A stretch of DNA of 64,000 bases, taken from contig JAKVCY010000011.1 in NCBI GenBank assembly GCA_022448425.1, positions 1 to 64,000 on the forward strand. Direction: 5' to 3'. The notes below the pieces were generated by a model. The model ran no database searches. It was given only the letters and a program-made list of their open reading frames with translations, and was not told the DNA's origin. The stretch comes from Thalassotalea sp. GTDB taxonomy: Bacteria > Pseudomonadota > Gammaproteobacteria > Enterobacterales > Alteromonadaceae. The position numbers and the translations under genes were made by a program. Positions 15,860-25,800 of the stretch are shown here, piece by piece (position 1 is the first letter of the stretch; the number at the start of each line of letters is the position of its first letter).

Positions 15860-18061
15860 ATGCAAATACGTAAACTTTTTATTGTGTGGTTCTTTGATAT
15901 GCGGGTATCTATTTGCTTATTCGCTATTCTAATTCTCGCGTCAGATACTCAGGCGTAATTAAATAAACATCAAAAATATGTATCCGCTAAGCAATGTATT
16001 AGCTGCCACCAGGAACAACATGATGATTGGCGGTTATCAGGTCATGCTTTCTCAATGGCAAAAGCCGATAAAGAATCCATTAAAGGTAACTTTGACTATC
16101 AACAAGTCGAACACTATGAACAAAATGTACTGTTTTATAGCGAGGGAGGCAGTTATTTTGTGAACATAAATTATGGAGAAAATAAAGAAAATTTAACTAT
16201 AAAGTACACTTTTGGAAATTATCCGCTGCAACAATATATTGTTGAAACAAGTAAAGGTAGATTTCAAATATTACCATTTGCGTGGGACAGCCGACCCCTC
16301 GATGAAGGCGGACAAAGATGGTTCCATAGCTATGAACAAGAGAATATTACCCTGAATGATCGTCTACATTAGCGACAGCCATTGCAAAATTGGAATGGTA
16401 TGTGTGCAGACTGCCACTCTGATGGGCTAATTAGAAACTACAACGCAGACCAAAATACCTTTAATACTAAATTTTCGCATATAAATGTTAGTTGTTTATC
16501 CTGTCATAGCGTAAAGCCTGAACACGAAACAAAACAGAGCGCAGCTAATCACCGGCGAGCAACGATAGAACCTATATGCAATTGACTACGAGCAATTGGA
16601 AGTCAAACTGCACACTGGAGCGGGCCTAAGAGAAATAATCAGTTCATGGAAACCTGTTTTTCATGCCATTCGATCAGAGAGCCCTTGACTGACGGTTTTG
16701 AGCCCAACGAGCCTTTTTTAGATCAGTTTTCTCCTCAGCTGATTACGCCAAACCTATACCATGCCGATGGGCAGATCAAAGAAGAGGTATATGTGTATGG
16801 CTCCTTTCTGCAAAGCAAAATGTATCAGTCTCAAGTAAACTGTCTTGACTGTCATGATAAACACACCTATACACTCAAAGTTGAGGGGAATGCTCTCTGC
16901 CTTCAGTGCCATAGCGCACTCGTTTTTGACACAGCTAAACACCACGGGCACAAAAAGGGTAATACTGGTGCTCAATGTGTTAATTGCCACATGCCTGAAA
17001 CTCGTTATATGGGTGTTGATGATAGACGAGACTATAGTTTTTCAATACCGCGCCCCCATTTATCTGCTGAATTTAATACCCCTAACGCTTGCTCTACTTG
17101 TCATCAGTCATCATCTTATGAAACATTGAGCAGCGCTATTAAAACTTGGCACGGTGAGCCTAAAAAAATAGCGGATAACCATTATAACTTGATTAAGTTG
17201 AATGCTGGTCAAGCTATAACCTTGGCACAGCATTTAGCTATTATTGCTGATGAAACGATAAATGTAATTAATAGAGCCACAGCATTGCAGCGCATTGGCA
17301 GCACAACTACGGTGCTTTCGGGAAATAGTCTTTCGCAGTACTTTGTTAATCAGGAGCCACTATTAAGGCTGGCTGCAGCGCGAATCGGGGGAGGGCTGAA
17401 TGATAAGGATAGGCTTGAGTACTTGCCTAAACTTTTAGGCGATCAATATAGAGCGATTCGCATAGCAGCAGCTCGTAGTCTATTGGTGGCAGGAAGCGAC
17501 ATCACCAGCCACGCCAGTTTTCGAAAGGCGTTTAGTGAACTGCTGTCATTTAATGATGTTAATGCTTGGCGCGGTGAAGGGCGACTTAATCAAGCAATGA
17601 TGCATTTATCAAATCAGAATGAGAGTAAAGCGGAGGTAGCATTACTTAGTGCAATAGATATAGATCCGTATTTTGAAGCTGCCTATGTAAATTTAGCGAG
17701 TTTGTATCAATTACAGCTCAAAGAGGAGCTGGTAGCACAAGTTCTTCTTAAAGGTTTAAAAAACGTTACTCAATCACATAACATTCTTTATTCTATGGGC
17801 TTACATCAAGTACGAATAAAAAATATTGATGCAGCGATTCGTTTGTTTAGTCAATCGATGCAGTTGGCACTTGAAATCTCTCGTTATACATACACGTATG
17901 TCCTTGCATTGGATACATCAGGACGCAGTGAAGAAGCATTGGCGATATTAAAATCGGTAATTTTAAACTATCAAGATAAAGCACAACTCAAAGAGTTAGG
18001 TCGATACTTGTCTAAGAAAGTTAATAATAAAGCTGAATTTATATGGTTTTCAAATTTATAA
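15860..18061 (+). pseudogene. Exported octahaem cytochrome c with HEAT- and TPR-like repeats, three in-frame stops
   Basis: One frame runs from the ATG at 15860 (or 15899) through a signal peptide ending SDTQA to 18061. It is interrupted by TAA at 15956, TAG at 16370 and TGA at 16583 without any frameshift. Eight CxxCH haem sites are visible: CISCH, CADCH, CLSCH, CFSCH, CLDCH, CLQCH, CVNCH and CSTCH. Later come HEAT-like segments (PLLRLAAARIG, YRAIRIAAARSLL) and TPR-like helices (AYVNLASLYQLQLKEE). At the second stop the surrounding RLH-RQPLQNWNGMC suggests a lost Trp. The intact protein would be periplasmic, about 730 residues, and might transfer electrons; I cannot name its substrate. ORF-track pieces 16055-16372, 16382-16585 and 16646-18061 are all parts of it. 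Confidence 0.88.
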
Positions 18062-18089
18062 CCAATTCAATATTGGAACCTAATACTAG

Positions 18090-18412
18090 GGCGTGTTGAT
18101 TTTTCAGGGTTAAACTTTATTCGAATTAAATGCACTTTTATCGAGGCACTTTTGATATGCATAGTTATTCTATGCACAGCGCAAATACCGATGATTGTGT
18201 TCCTGCATAATCTTTGTAGCTGAATCCGTGCAGGCGTGAATGAGAATATTGCATTTAAACGCCCCCCTTTTGTTAGATACTTGGGGCGCCATTTATTGCG
18301 CCTGCCTACTGCGTTATCGCTTATTTATGTGGAATAACCACACAACATAAGCTCCGCCTTGTATAAAAATATCATAAATTGCTGCAAATTAGCCTCTAAA
18401 GATCAACACGCC
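18090..18412. mobile_element. MITE-like noncoding element with terminal inverted repeats
   Basis: The left end GGCGTGTTGATTTTTCAG and the inverted right end GGCGTGTTGATCTTTAGAG match at 16 of the first 18 positions and bound 323 bases without an ORF. I see no clear target-site duplication. The size, ends and lack of coding capacity fit a nonautonomous transposable element whose transposase lies elsewhere. Confidence 0.6.
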
Positions 18413-18417
18413 AACGG

Positions 18418-18515
18418 GGCTGTTGGAAATGGTTAATTTAGACGACTAAATTGGCACAACCTCTATCTGGGTTGATATGTAATCTGTCCGCAGAATTATT
18501 AAGCTAAGGTAAAGC
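18418..18515 (+). repeat. Dispersed intergenic repeat, diverged partial copy C
   Basis: GTTGGAAATGGTTAATTTAGA and GCAGAATTATTAA align with GTTGAAAATCGTTGATTTAGA and GCAGAATTATTAA of copy B in the same order and at similar spacing. The left side of the copy stops at the MITE-like element, which may have inserted into it. Confidence 0.6.
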
Positions 18516-18726
18516 TACATTGTATTTCTTCTCTACCGTAGCTTATCACCATCGACTTTATTTAAAGCTAGTTACTCGTGCTTATCTGCCAAGGTTTTTT
18601 CTGTTAACCATTAGGAGTCGTCACTGTTAACGTTTAGTCGAATACAATCGGTGGAAAAATGAAAGAAGATGGCACTGAAAAATGACAAACAAGTGACGTT
18701 CAGTACACATTGTCATTGTATTCGCG

Positions 18727-18732
18727 TATAAT
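18727..18732 (+). promoter_or_regulatory. Probable -10 box of nadA
   Basis: A perfect TATAAT lies 46 bases before the nadA ATG. No consensus -35 is found at 17 bases; TACACA is the closest. Confidence 0.4.
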
Positions 18733-18778
18733 TCCCGCCGTTTTTAATTAAGTATTTTTAAGTTGTAGAGAACGATAA

Positions 18779-19819
18779 ATGTCGCAATCAAACCTAGCTG
18801 TTGATATAGATTTTCAATTTCCGGCAAAGCCACAGCCATTAAATGCTGAGCAGAAGGCTAGGCATAAAGAAAATATCAAGAAACTGTTGAAAGAAAAAAA
18901 CGCAGTTCTGGTTGCGCATTATTACTGTGACCCTGAGATTCAGGCGTTAGCCGAAGAAACTGGTGGTTGTGTTGCAGACTCGCTGGAAATGGCACGTTTT
19001 GGTAATCAACACCCAGCAGATATGCTTATCGTCGCAGGTGTACGTTTTATGGGGGAAACTGCGAAAGTTTTAACTCCCGAGAAAACAGTGGTTATGCCTA
19101 CGTTAGAAGCAACTTGCTCACTTGATCTAGGTTGTCCTATTGAGCAATTTAATGCTTTTTGTGAGCAACACCCAGATCGTACAGTAGTTGTGTACGCCAA
19201 TACATCCACGGCAGTAAAAGCTCGTGCAGATTGGATTGTAACGTCTTCTTGTGCACTCGAGATTGTTGAGCACTTAGATGAACAGGGTGAAAAAATCTTG
19301 TGGGGCCCTGACCGTCATTTAGGCAACTATATTCAAAAGCAAACTGGTGCAGACATGTTAATGTGGCAGGGCGCTTGTATTGTCCATGACGAATTTAAAA
19401 CCAAAGCACTAATTGACATGAAAAAGTTGCACCCAGACGGAGCGGTATTAGTTCATCCTGAATCTCCAGCAGAAATTATTGACCTTGCTGATGCGGTGGG
19501 TTCTACAAGCCAGTTAATTAAAGCAGCACAGGAAATGCCTAATCAGAAGTTCATCGTGGCGACTGACCGTGGTATTTTCTACAAAATGCAGCAACTTTGT
19601 CCTGAAAAAGAATTCTTTGAAGCACCAACAGCGGGTGAAGGGGCTACTTGTCGTAGCTGTGCACACTGTCCTTGGATGGCGATGAATGGCTTGCAGTTAA
19701 TCGAAGAAGCGTTAATTGACCAAACCGGTAAAGAAGTTTTCGTAGACATGTCGCTTAGAGAAGGCGCGCTTCGTTCAACCAACCGAATGTTGGAATTTTC
19801 AGCGTCATTGAAACGCTAG
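18779..19819 (+). CDS. nadA: Quinolinate synthase A
   Basis: The enzyme condenses iminoaspartate with dihydroxyacetone phosphate to quinolinate for NAD synthesis. It has 346 residues. Seen are [11 protein letters not shown] near residue 45, [13 protein letters not shown] near 61, [12 protein letters not shown] near 85, and the three cluster Cys regions: [12 protein letters not shown] near 110, [11 protein letters not shown] near 200 and [13 protein letters not shown] near 290. It is a single-gene unit followed by a strong terminator. Confidence 0.97.
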   Translation: MSQSNLAVDIDFQFPAKPQPLNAEQKARHKENIKKLLKEKNAVLVAHYYCDPEIQALAEETGGCVADSLEMARFGNQHPADMLIVAGVRFMGETAKVLTPEKTVVMPTLEATCSLDLGCPIEQFNAFCEQHPDRTVVVYANTSTAVKARADWIVTSSCALEIVEHLDEQGEKILWGPDRHLGNYIQKQTGADMLMWQGACIVHDEFKTKALIDMKKLHPDGAVLVHPESPAEIIDLADAVGSTSQLIKAAQEMPNQKFIVATDRGIFYKMQQLCPEKEFFEAPTAGEGATCRSCAHCPWMAMNGLQLIEEALIDQTGKEVFVDMSLREGALRSTNRMLEFSASLKR

Positions 19820-19892
19820 AACTTGTTTTTGCGCCTTGGCTTGCTCTTAAATTAGCCAAGCAGTTCAATTTTGGATAAAACCTTGTAATAAA

Positions 19893-19917
19893 TCCTTGCG
19901 AAAGCAAGGCTTTTTTT
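19893..19917 (+). terminator. Rho-independent terminator of nadA
   Basis: CCTTGC-GAAA-GCAAGG is a tight hairpin with a tetraloop, followed by CTTTTTTT. It ends transcription about 90 bases after nadA. Confidence 0.88.
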
Positions 19918-19978
19918 CTAACATAGCGCAGCTTTTCAATTACGCTATTTCTTTAGCTATTGTTTATTGAGCGATTAC

Positions 19979-20069
19979 GGTGAGGTGGCTGAGTGGTTGA
20001 AGGCGCACGACTGGAACTCGTGTAAGGGTTTATAGCCCTTCGAGGATTCGAATTCCTCCCTCACCGCCA
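19979..20069 (+). tRNA. tRNA-Ser (anticodon GGA)
   Basis: Acceptor arms GGTGAGG and CCTCACC, discriminator G and an encoded CCA frame a 91-base class II tRNA. The anticodon stem CACGA/TCGTG holds the loop CTGGAAC with anticodon GGA. A long variable arm (TAAGGGTTTATAGCCCTT) and a TTCGAAT T-loop are present. Confidence 0.96.
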
Positions 20070-20223
20070 TTAAACCGATGCCCTACTCATTACGTATCAA
20101 GGCTGTTTACAGCTCAATCAAACTGAAAATACTCTTTATTTGCTATATCATTGCTTTGCTTAATGTAATTGTAGCAAGCGCGTCATTACCAACTCACCGA
20201 CTTACGGATTAACTAACTAACAC

Positions 20224-20778
20224 TTAACGAATTAGCGTAAGCACTTCTTTAAAAGACTCATGCCGACAATCTTTAAGCAATTCGTATAAGCACATTTCAA
20301 GGTTTGTTATTTCAATGCCATTGCTAGCTAAACGGCTAAGGGCTAGTTTAACGTGCTCACCATTGCGAGAAGAAATACAGTCACTGACTACTTCCACATG
20401 GTACCCGAGTTGCTTTATGCCCATCGTAGTTTGAAAAACACAAATATGCGCCTCAATTCCGCACACTAACCAATTGTCTATATGCTGATATGCTTCATTC
20501 TGCAGCGCTGATACAAAGCTAGGAGTTAAACAAGCGTCAAAGGTAAATTTGTTGATTGGATTAACGGTTGAAAGGTGTCTTGATAGCTCCGTTATTGTAC
20601 TGCCGAGTTTCTCTGAGTTTTGCTCCACTAGTACGATGGGCAGCTCGAGAACCTTTGCCCCCATCACCAGCTTTTCACTGCGCTTAATGAAATGCTCGCT
20701 GTCATGGACCAGTCGGGCAAGCTTACCTTGAATATCGATTATGATAAGTCCTGTGTTTTCCAGTTGTAATCTCGACAT
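20224..20778 (-). CDS. Isochorismatase-family cysteine hydrolase (YcaC-like)
   Basis: The protein has 184 residues. The catalytic triad of the family is visible: Asp in GLIIIDIQGKLA near residue 15, Lys in NKFTFDACL near 77 and Cys in VCGIEAHICVFQTT near 112. Members hydrolyse amides or vinyl ethers of small metabolites, and the substrate is not predictable here. It appears to be a single-gene unit between the tRNA and recD. Confidence 0.85.
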   Translation of the reverse strand: MSRLQLENTGLIIIDIQGKLARLVHDSEHFIKRSEKLVMGAKVLELPIVLVEQNSEKLGSTITELSRHLSTVNPINKFTFDACLTPSFVSALQNEAYQHIDNWLVCGIEAHICVFQTTMGIKQLGYHVEVVSDCISSRNGEHVKLALSRLASNGIEITNLEMCLYELLKDCRHESFKEVLTLIR

Positions 20779-20869
20779 GAACTTAGCCTGCTATGCTCTC
20801 CGCTATCAGTGCGTTAACAATGTTAGATTAGACGGCTTAAGTTTTGTCTAATCGTTTAACTTTTTAGTG

Positions 20870-22822
20870 TTATTCAAACAGTCTTAGTTTTAATGCTGAA
20901 TGTCTGATAATCCGCTTTTCCGTTGTTTTCGCAACAATCGTTTTGTCCGCCAGTAGATTAATATGAGTTTTGGAGCGCGTAATACCTGTGTAGAAAAGCT
21001 CTCGCGACAGAATCGGGTTGTCTTCCTCAGGCAACACAAGTGCGACGTTTGCAAATTCGCTGCCTTGAGTTTTGTGAATTGTCATGGCATAGACAGTTTC
21101 AAATGTTGGCAATCGTGCTGGTGAAATATAACGATAAACAACCTCATTGTTTTCATCTTTGCCGTCAGGAAATATTGCGAGGAGTTTGTTATTGACCTGC
21201 CAAATCAGTCCGATATCACCATTGTATAACCCTAAGCTGTATTCGTTGGTGGTAATCATAATTGGCTTACCGTGATAGAGGTTGTCACGAGTTTTGATTG
21301 TGCCAAATTTACGTAATAAATTCTCAGTTAACTGGTTAATATTCTCCGTACCGCGTTCACCTTTGCGATTAGCACACAATACCCTGAAGTTATCGAATGC
21401 AGTAAAAGCTTCACTTATGTTTTTCACTGAAAACACTTGGGAATAATGCTGTTTTACTTGAGGGGACAACCACTCTATCAATGAGCTGTGCTCATGATAG
21501 GTTAATTGATGGTTGTTAGATGCAAGCACAGCTTTTGTTTCGTCAACATCACCTGCAATAACGGCTTTAGCCAACAAACCAATACCGCCTGAACCGTCAA
21601 AACGATAGGAGAACGTCAATAGAGAAAGGTGATCTAAACCTATTCCTGATGGTTCAAATGCGTATCCGGTCAGCTTATTTAACATAGCAATATTCGGTGG
21701 CGAATAGCCAAGTAATTCGCGTGGAGCAATGTCGGCCAAAACCGAGCCTGCTGCAACGGAAGGCAATTGGTCGGCATCACCTAGCACAATTAAGCGCCCA
21801 TGAACTGGCATCGCTCTTAGCAGGCGTGCCATAAGTGGCAAGTCGACCATAGATATTTCATCAACGAGCAGTACGTCGAGGTCGAGCGGGTTTTCAGCGT
21901 CGTGTTTAAAGTTGTGCTCATGGCGCTTAACGCCGAGTAAACGATGAATCGTCGATGCTTCATTAGGGATAGCATCAATAATTTCATCGCTGAGGTGACA
22001 CTCTTGTGCCACGCGTTTCAACGAACCTGTTATCGACTCCATTAAGCGCTGAGCGGCTTTACCCGTCGGTGCCGCCATTTTGATGTTCAAAGCTCGGTCA
22101 CTTAAGGGGGGCTTATTCATTGATTGGTTACTTAAGGATTGCTCATTGAGTTGCTGATGACTGTTGCTTCGTTGATGAATCATTAATAAAGCTAGCAATA
22201 GCTTAGTCACCGTTGTGGTTTTACCTGTACCTGGGCCACCTGCAATAACAGCGAAATTCTTATTAAGTGAGTTCGCAACTGCTACTTTTTGCATATCTAG
22301 TCGTTTAGCTGAGCTTTCAGAAGGTTTTGCCTTAGGAAAAAGCCTAGACAGTACATCACGAGCGCTTTCAAGATCGATAACAGAATGCTCTTGTAGTCGA
22401 GGTAGTAATGCCTGAGCCACCTCGGTTTCAAATGCCCAATAGCGTGACAGGTATAGTCGGTTGTGCTCAAACGTTAAAGGGTTCCCATCATTAACGGTGA
22501 TCGGTAATTTATTTAGAATGCTGACAAATATTGCCAGCGGTGGAAACTCAAAACCAACCCGAGTATGCGTTTTACCGTCGATGACGACATCTTGGTCCCA
22601 CAGTCGTTGTTCTGCTACTGTGCTTAACAATAAGCAAGTGTGCCCGTCGTTAAGAGCGCTGCTGAGCGCCATAAAAAGATGAAATGCAATGGCGGCTTCA
22701 CCGCTACTTAAATTGCTATCCGTTGAAAATATCAGTGAACTTTGTAACTTCTTCGCTAAGAAAAAATCAATTGGCTGACAGTCGGATAATGATTCGTTAC
22801 ATTGCTTAAAATTACTGTACAT
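20870..22822 (-). CDS. recD: Exodeoxyribonuclease V alpha subunit (RecD helicase)
   Basis: The protein has 650 residues: an N-terminal RecBC-binding domain, Walker A GGPGTGKTTT near residue 193, AAPTGKAAQRLM near 248, DEISMVD near 310 and the C-terminal AMTIHKTQGSEF near 585. RecD is the 5'-3' motor of the RecBCD nuclease-helicase for break repair and destruction of foreign DNA. It follows recB by 12 bases. Between motifs I and Ia it has an extra stretch of about 30 residues rich in Ser, Asn and Gln, encoded by a 30-base tandem duplication. Confidence 0.96.
   Translation of the reverse strand: MYSNFKQCNESLSDCQPIDFFLAKKLQSSLIFSTDSNLSSGEAAIAFHLFMALSSALNDGHTCLLLSTVAEQRLWDQDVVIDGKTHTRVGFEFPPLAIFVSILNKLPITVNDGNPLTFEHNRLYLSRYWAFETEVAQALLPRLQEHSVIDLESARDVLSRLFPKAKPSESSAKRLDMQKVAVANSLNKNFAVIAGGPGTGKTTTVTKLLLALLMIHQRSNSHQQLNEQSLSNQSMNKPPLSDRALNIKMAAPTGKAAQRLMESITGSLKRVAQECHLSDEIIDAIPNEASTIHRLLGVKRHEHNFKHDAENPLDLDVLLVDEISMVDLPLMARLLRAMPVHGRLIVLGDADQLPSVAAGSVLADIAPRELLGYSPPNIAMLNKLTGYAFEPSGIGLDHLSLLTFSYRFDGSGGIGLLAKAVIAGDVDETKAVLASNNHQLTYHEHSSLIEWLSPQVKQHYSQVFSVKNISEAFTAFDNFRVLCANRKGERGTENINQLTENLLRKFGTIKTRDNLYHGKPIMITTNEYSLGLYNGDIGLIWQVNNKLLAIFPDGKDENNEVVYRYISPARLPTFETVYAMTIHKTQGSEFANVALVLPEEDNPILSRELFYTGITRSKTHINLLADKTIVAKTTEKRIIRHSALKLRLFE
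22096..22155. repeat. Imperfect 30-base tandem duplication inside recD
   Basis: GGTCACTTAAGG and GGTTACTTAAGG start two consecutive 30-base units that also share TCATTGA. In the protein they give two ten-residue units (EQSLSNQSMN, KPPLSDRALN). The frame is kept. Confidence 0.65.
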
Positions 22823-22834
22823 AACTGCCTCTAA

Positions 22835-25800
22835 TTAACTCGTCATTTCACTATCACTACTATATTCTTGGGGCTTGCTAGGTTTTGTAACTTGCATGAC
22901 TTGATTAAGCCTAAGGAGCAAATCGCTATCGATCGCTTTTCGATAGATCCCGGAAGACGCTGAATCTGTCATACCGCGCAAATACAAGTAGTAAACACCG
23001 CCAAAGTGCACACTGGGGTCATAATCCTTGCGTTTTTGTAGTAGGAAACGATGTAACGCCACGCAATAAATAAGGTATTGCAAGTCGTAGTGGTGAGCGG
23101 CGATATCTTTGGTGATGTTCGTCTCACTGTAATCGCTAATGTCATCTCCCAGATAGGTCGACTTGTAGTCAGCAAAGTAGTATTTACCTTGGTGTTCAAA
23201 TACTAAATCGATAAAGCCGTGCATCATACCTTTCAATTGGCGCTTTTCTGGCAATTCGATACTTGCTGAAGAGCCTCTGTGCTCAGCAAGTAACTGGCTA
23301 AGAGCTTGGGTATCGACGCCTTCAATAGGGAAATAAAACTCTACTTCGCGCAAGGTTTGTTTGTAACTGAGTGCCGATAGCGAGAATGTGTCCTCTTCGG
23401 TCGTTTGTCTTGTGCCTGATTCTTTTGTCGTACTTGATTCCGTTGGCGTTGCCAGAATTTGAGGTAAAGGTGCATGCAATAACGCTGCTAAGAATTCATG
23501 TAAGTCTTGTTCGTCATAAGGTGCTGGTAATTCGCCGTAGCTGAATAGTGGATGCTTACAGGCGTTGGCATAGTTTGGATTAACAAAATCTAGACGCTCT
23601 AGAATGTCGTGTAAAAAGTTACCTGTTTTAGCACCTTTTCTTAACGTAAAGCGAATATCATCTGCTGCAATGCTTTGCGCTTCAACTTCGCTATCTTCAT
23701 CATCTAAATGCAATTTGACAAGTGGGTCTCGCTTAGTGTGAACATTCTTTGTTAGCGAAGAGAATGAACTTAACTGCCAATCATGCTCAATCGCTTGATT
23801 AAACACTGCAGGTGTTGACGTTAATAGACTCGAACTTTTGCTTTCTTCAGGTGTTTGATGTGCCTGAAGTCGTTTGTCGATATTTTCGAGAGTTTCAATG
23901 TCCGCCACTTCTTTAAACGAAATGGCATCTGGCTGGCTATTGGCTAATTCGAGCAACTTAGTGAAAAGTTGCGACTCATCTTCTGCACCTACGGCTAAAC
24001 CTAGCGATGACTGGTGTGCTTTATCAAAAGGTGTTGCACAGATATAACAACGACTTACGGCTCGTGTTACCGCTACGTATAGTAGACGGATAGACTCAGC
24101 AAGGCCTTCATCGAACGCTTTTTTAACCCCATCATTTGCTTGCCCAAGCTGCCTAACAAATGTGTTGTCGTCATCGTGATAAAGGTGAATATCCTGAGGT
24201 TGATTACCAAAACGGGTTGGATCGCTAAATTTACTCGCGTATGGAATAAATACGACCGGATATTCTAATCCTTTACTACCGTGCTGTGTCACTATCTTTA
24301 TTAGGTTAGCGTCGCTTTCTAGTCGCAACTCTGATTCTTGTTTCTTGCTGGCAACCGTTATTTGATCGAACAAATAGCGCACTAGTTGACGTGGCTGGCG
24401 GTAACGGGTGCTAGCCTGTTGGAGTAGCTCTAGCAAGTGAATCGTGTTAGTTAGCGCACGTTCGTGCTGATTGGCTTCAGGGGTATAGGTTTCGTGGACA
24501 AAGCGCATCGCCATTGCCATAAAACTTTTTTCTTCCCATAACTTCTTAAGTTCGCGCAGATAGTTTTGTTCTCGCTCCCATAAAGACTCGTCTTCTTGCA
24601 TGGCTTTAAATAGTGAAGACTTGCCGCCTAAATAACGGGTACTGAGAGCCGCGATCATTTTACTGGTGTCTTCTAAATGCAAAATTCCGTCAATCGCTTG
24701 GTACAAATCTCTCGCTTGAACGCTGTCAAATAGGTTTTCTTTATTGCTTAAGTAGACAGAGGTTAATCCCGCATTTGATAAGGCAGATTCAGTAAGTTGT
24801 GCTTCAGCCCCGGTTTTTACTAGCACGGCAATATCAGACTCTTTTAACGCTCTGCCGGCGATTTTCGCATCAGTATTCAGCAGTCGGGATATTTCGGATG
24901 CACACCAAGTGGCAATCATCGTTGAAAAATCAGATTTGTTAACGTCTTTTTTGCTGTTAGCAGGACGATAGTTTTCATCAAACCCGAAGTAATTGATGTT
25001 AAGTGCTTTGTTTATTGCCGAACTGTTTTCTATTCCACTGTTTTGTGTCGATGAGTTTGTACTTTCGACAAGCGACTTGTGATCGGTTTTGCCGCTTGCT
25101 TTTACAGGCACATATTCAATGTCGTAACCGAATACCTTGTCATTACCAATAAGCTCAGTCTCTTCTGGTAGTATTTGGGGGTCTGTTTTTGGCAGTGCTT
25201 CACCGAAAAATAAACGGTTGTAACCGGCAATCATTTCTGTTGTAGAGCGCCAGTTAGTATCCATAATCCAGTTCGCATCGGCAGCGTCTCTAGCAGCTAA
25301 ATAAGCAAAAATATCACCACCTCGAAAGCCATAGATCGCTTGTTTAGGATCGCCAATCATATAAAGCGCATGCTGGTGAGTTTGGTCACAATGATCGCCA
25401 TAAACCTTGCTGAGAATTTCGTATTGCTTAGGGTCGGTGTCTTGAAATTCATCCACTAATGAAACGGGAAATTGCTGACGTATCGATGCGGCAAGAGTGC
25501 CAGTATCATCGCTGCGCAGCACATTTTGCAATGTGACGATTAAGTCGTCAAAATTCATCACTTGCTGACGCGCTTTCGCGTTGACAATTGAAGTTCTGAT
25601 GACATTGATAGCGTGAAAGGCGAGGGTATAAACGCGATTGGCTTTGATTGATTCAATCAGTTTATCTGCTTCGTTCTTACAAACAGTCGACGCTTGAACA
25701 AGCGCTTTTAACTCAGCTTTTCGAAAGCGATTACCGTTGAGGAAGTCTTTCGCTAATTTAGGCATCAGTGAAGGGACTTCCAAAGAAAGCCAACCAACTA

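Larger units (their letters stand above)
18062..18778. other. Gene-free region before nadA with two mobile repeats
   Basis: About 720 bases without a protein gene. It holds the MITE-like element (18090-18412), the partial repeat copy C (18418-18515) and an AT-rich nadA promoter region with a TATAAT at 18727-18732. Confidence 0.7.

Noticed and set aside
16754-16990. Minus-strand ORF of 78 residues
   Set aside because: It is the antisense of the haem-binding region of the cytochrome pseudogene.
15860-18061. Stop-codon read-through or selenocysteine in the cytochrome
   Set aside because: Three different stop codons, none beside a visible recoding element, and neighbouring genes show similar decay.
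19979-20069. tRNA-Ser as an integration site of a genomic island
   Set aside because: No integrase follows and I see no repeat of the tRNA 3' end within the window.
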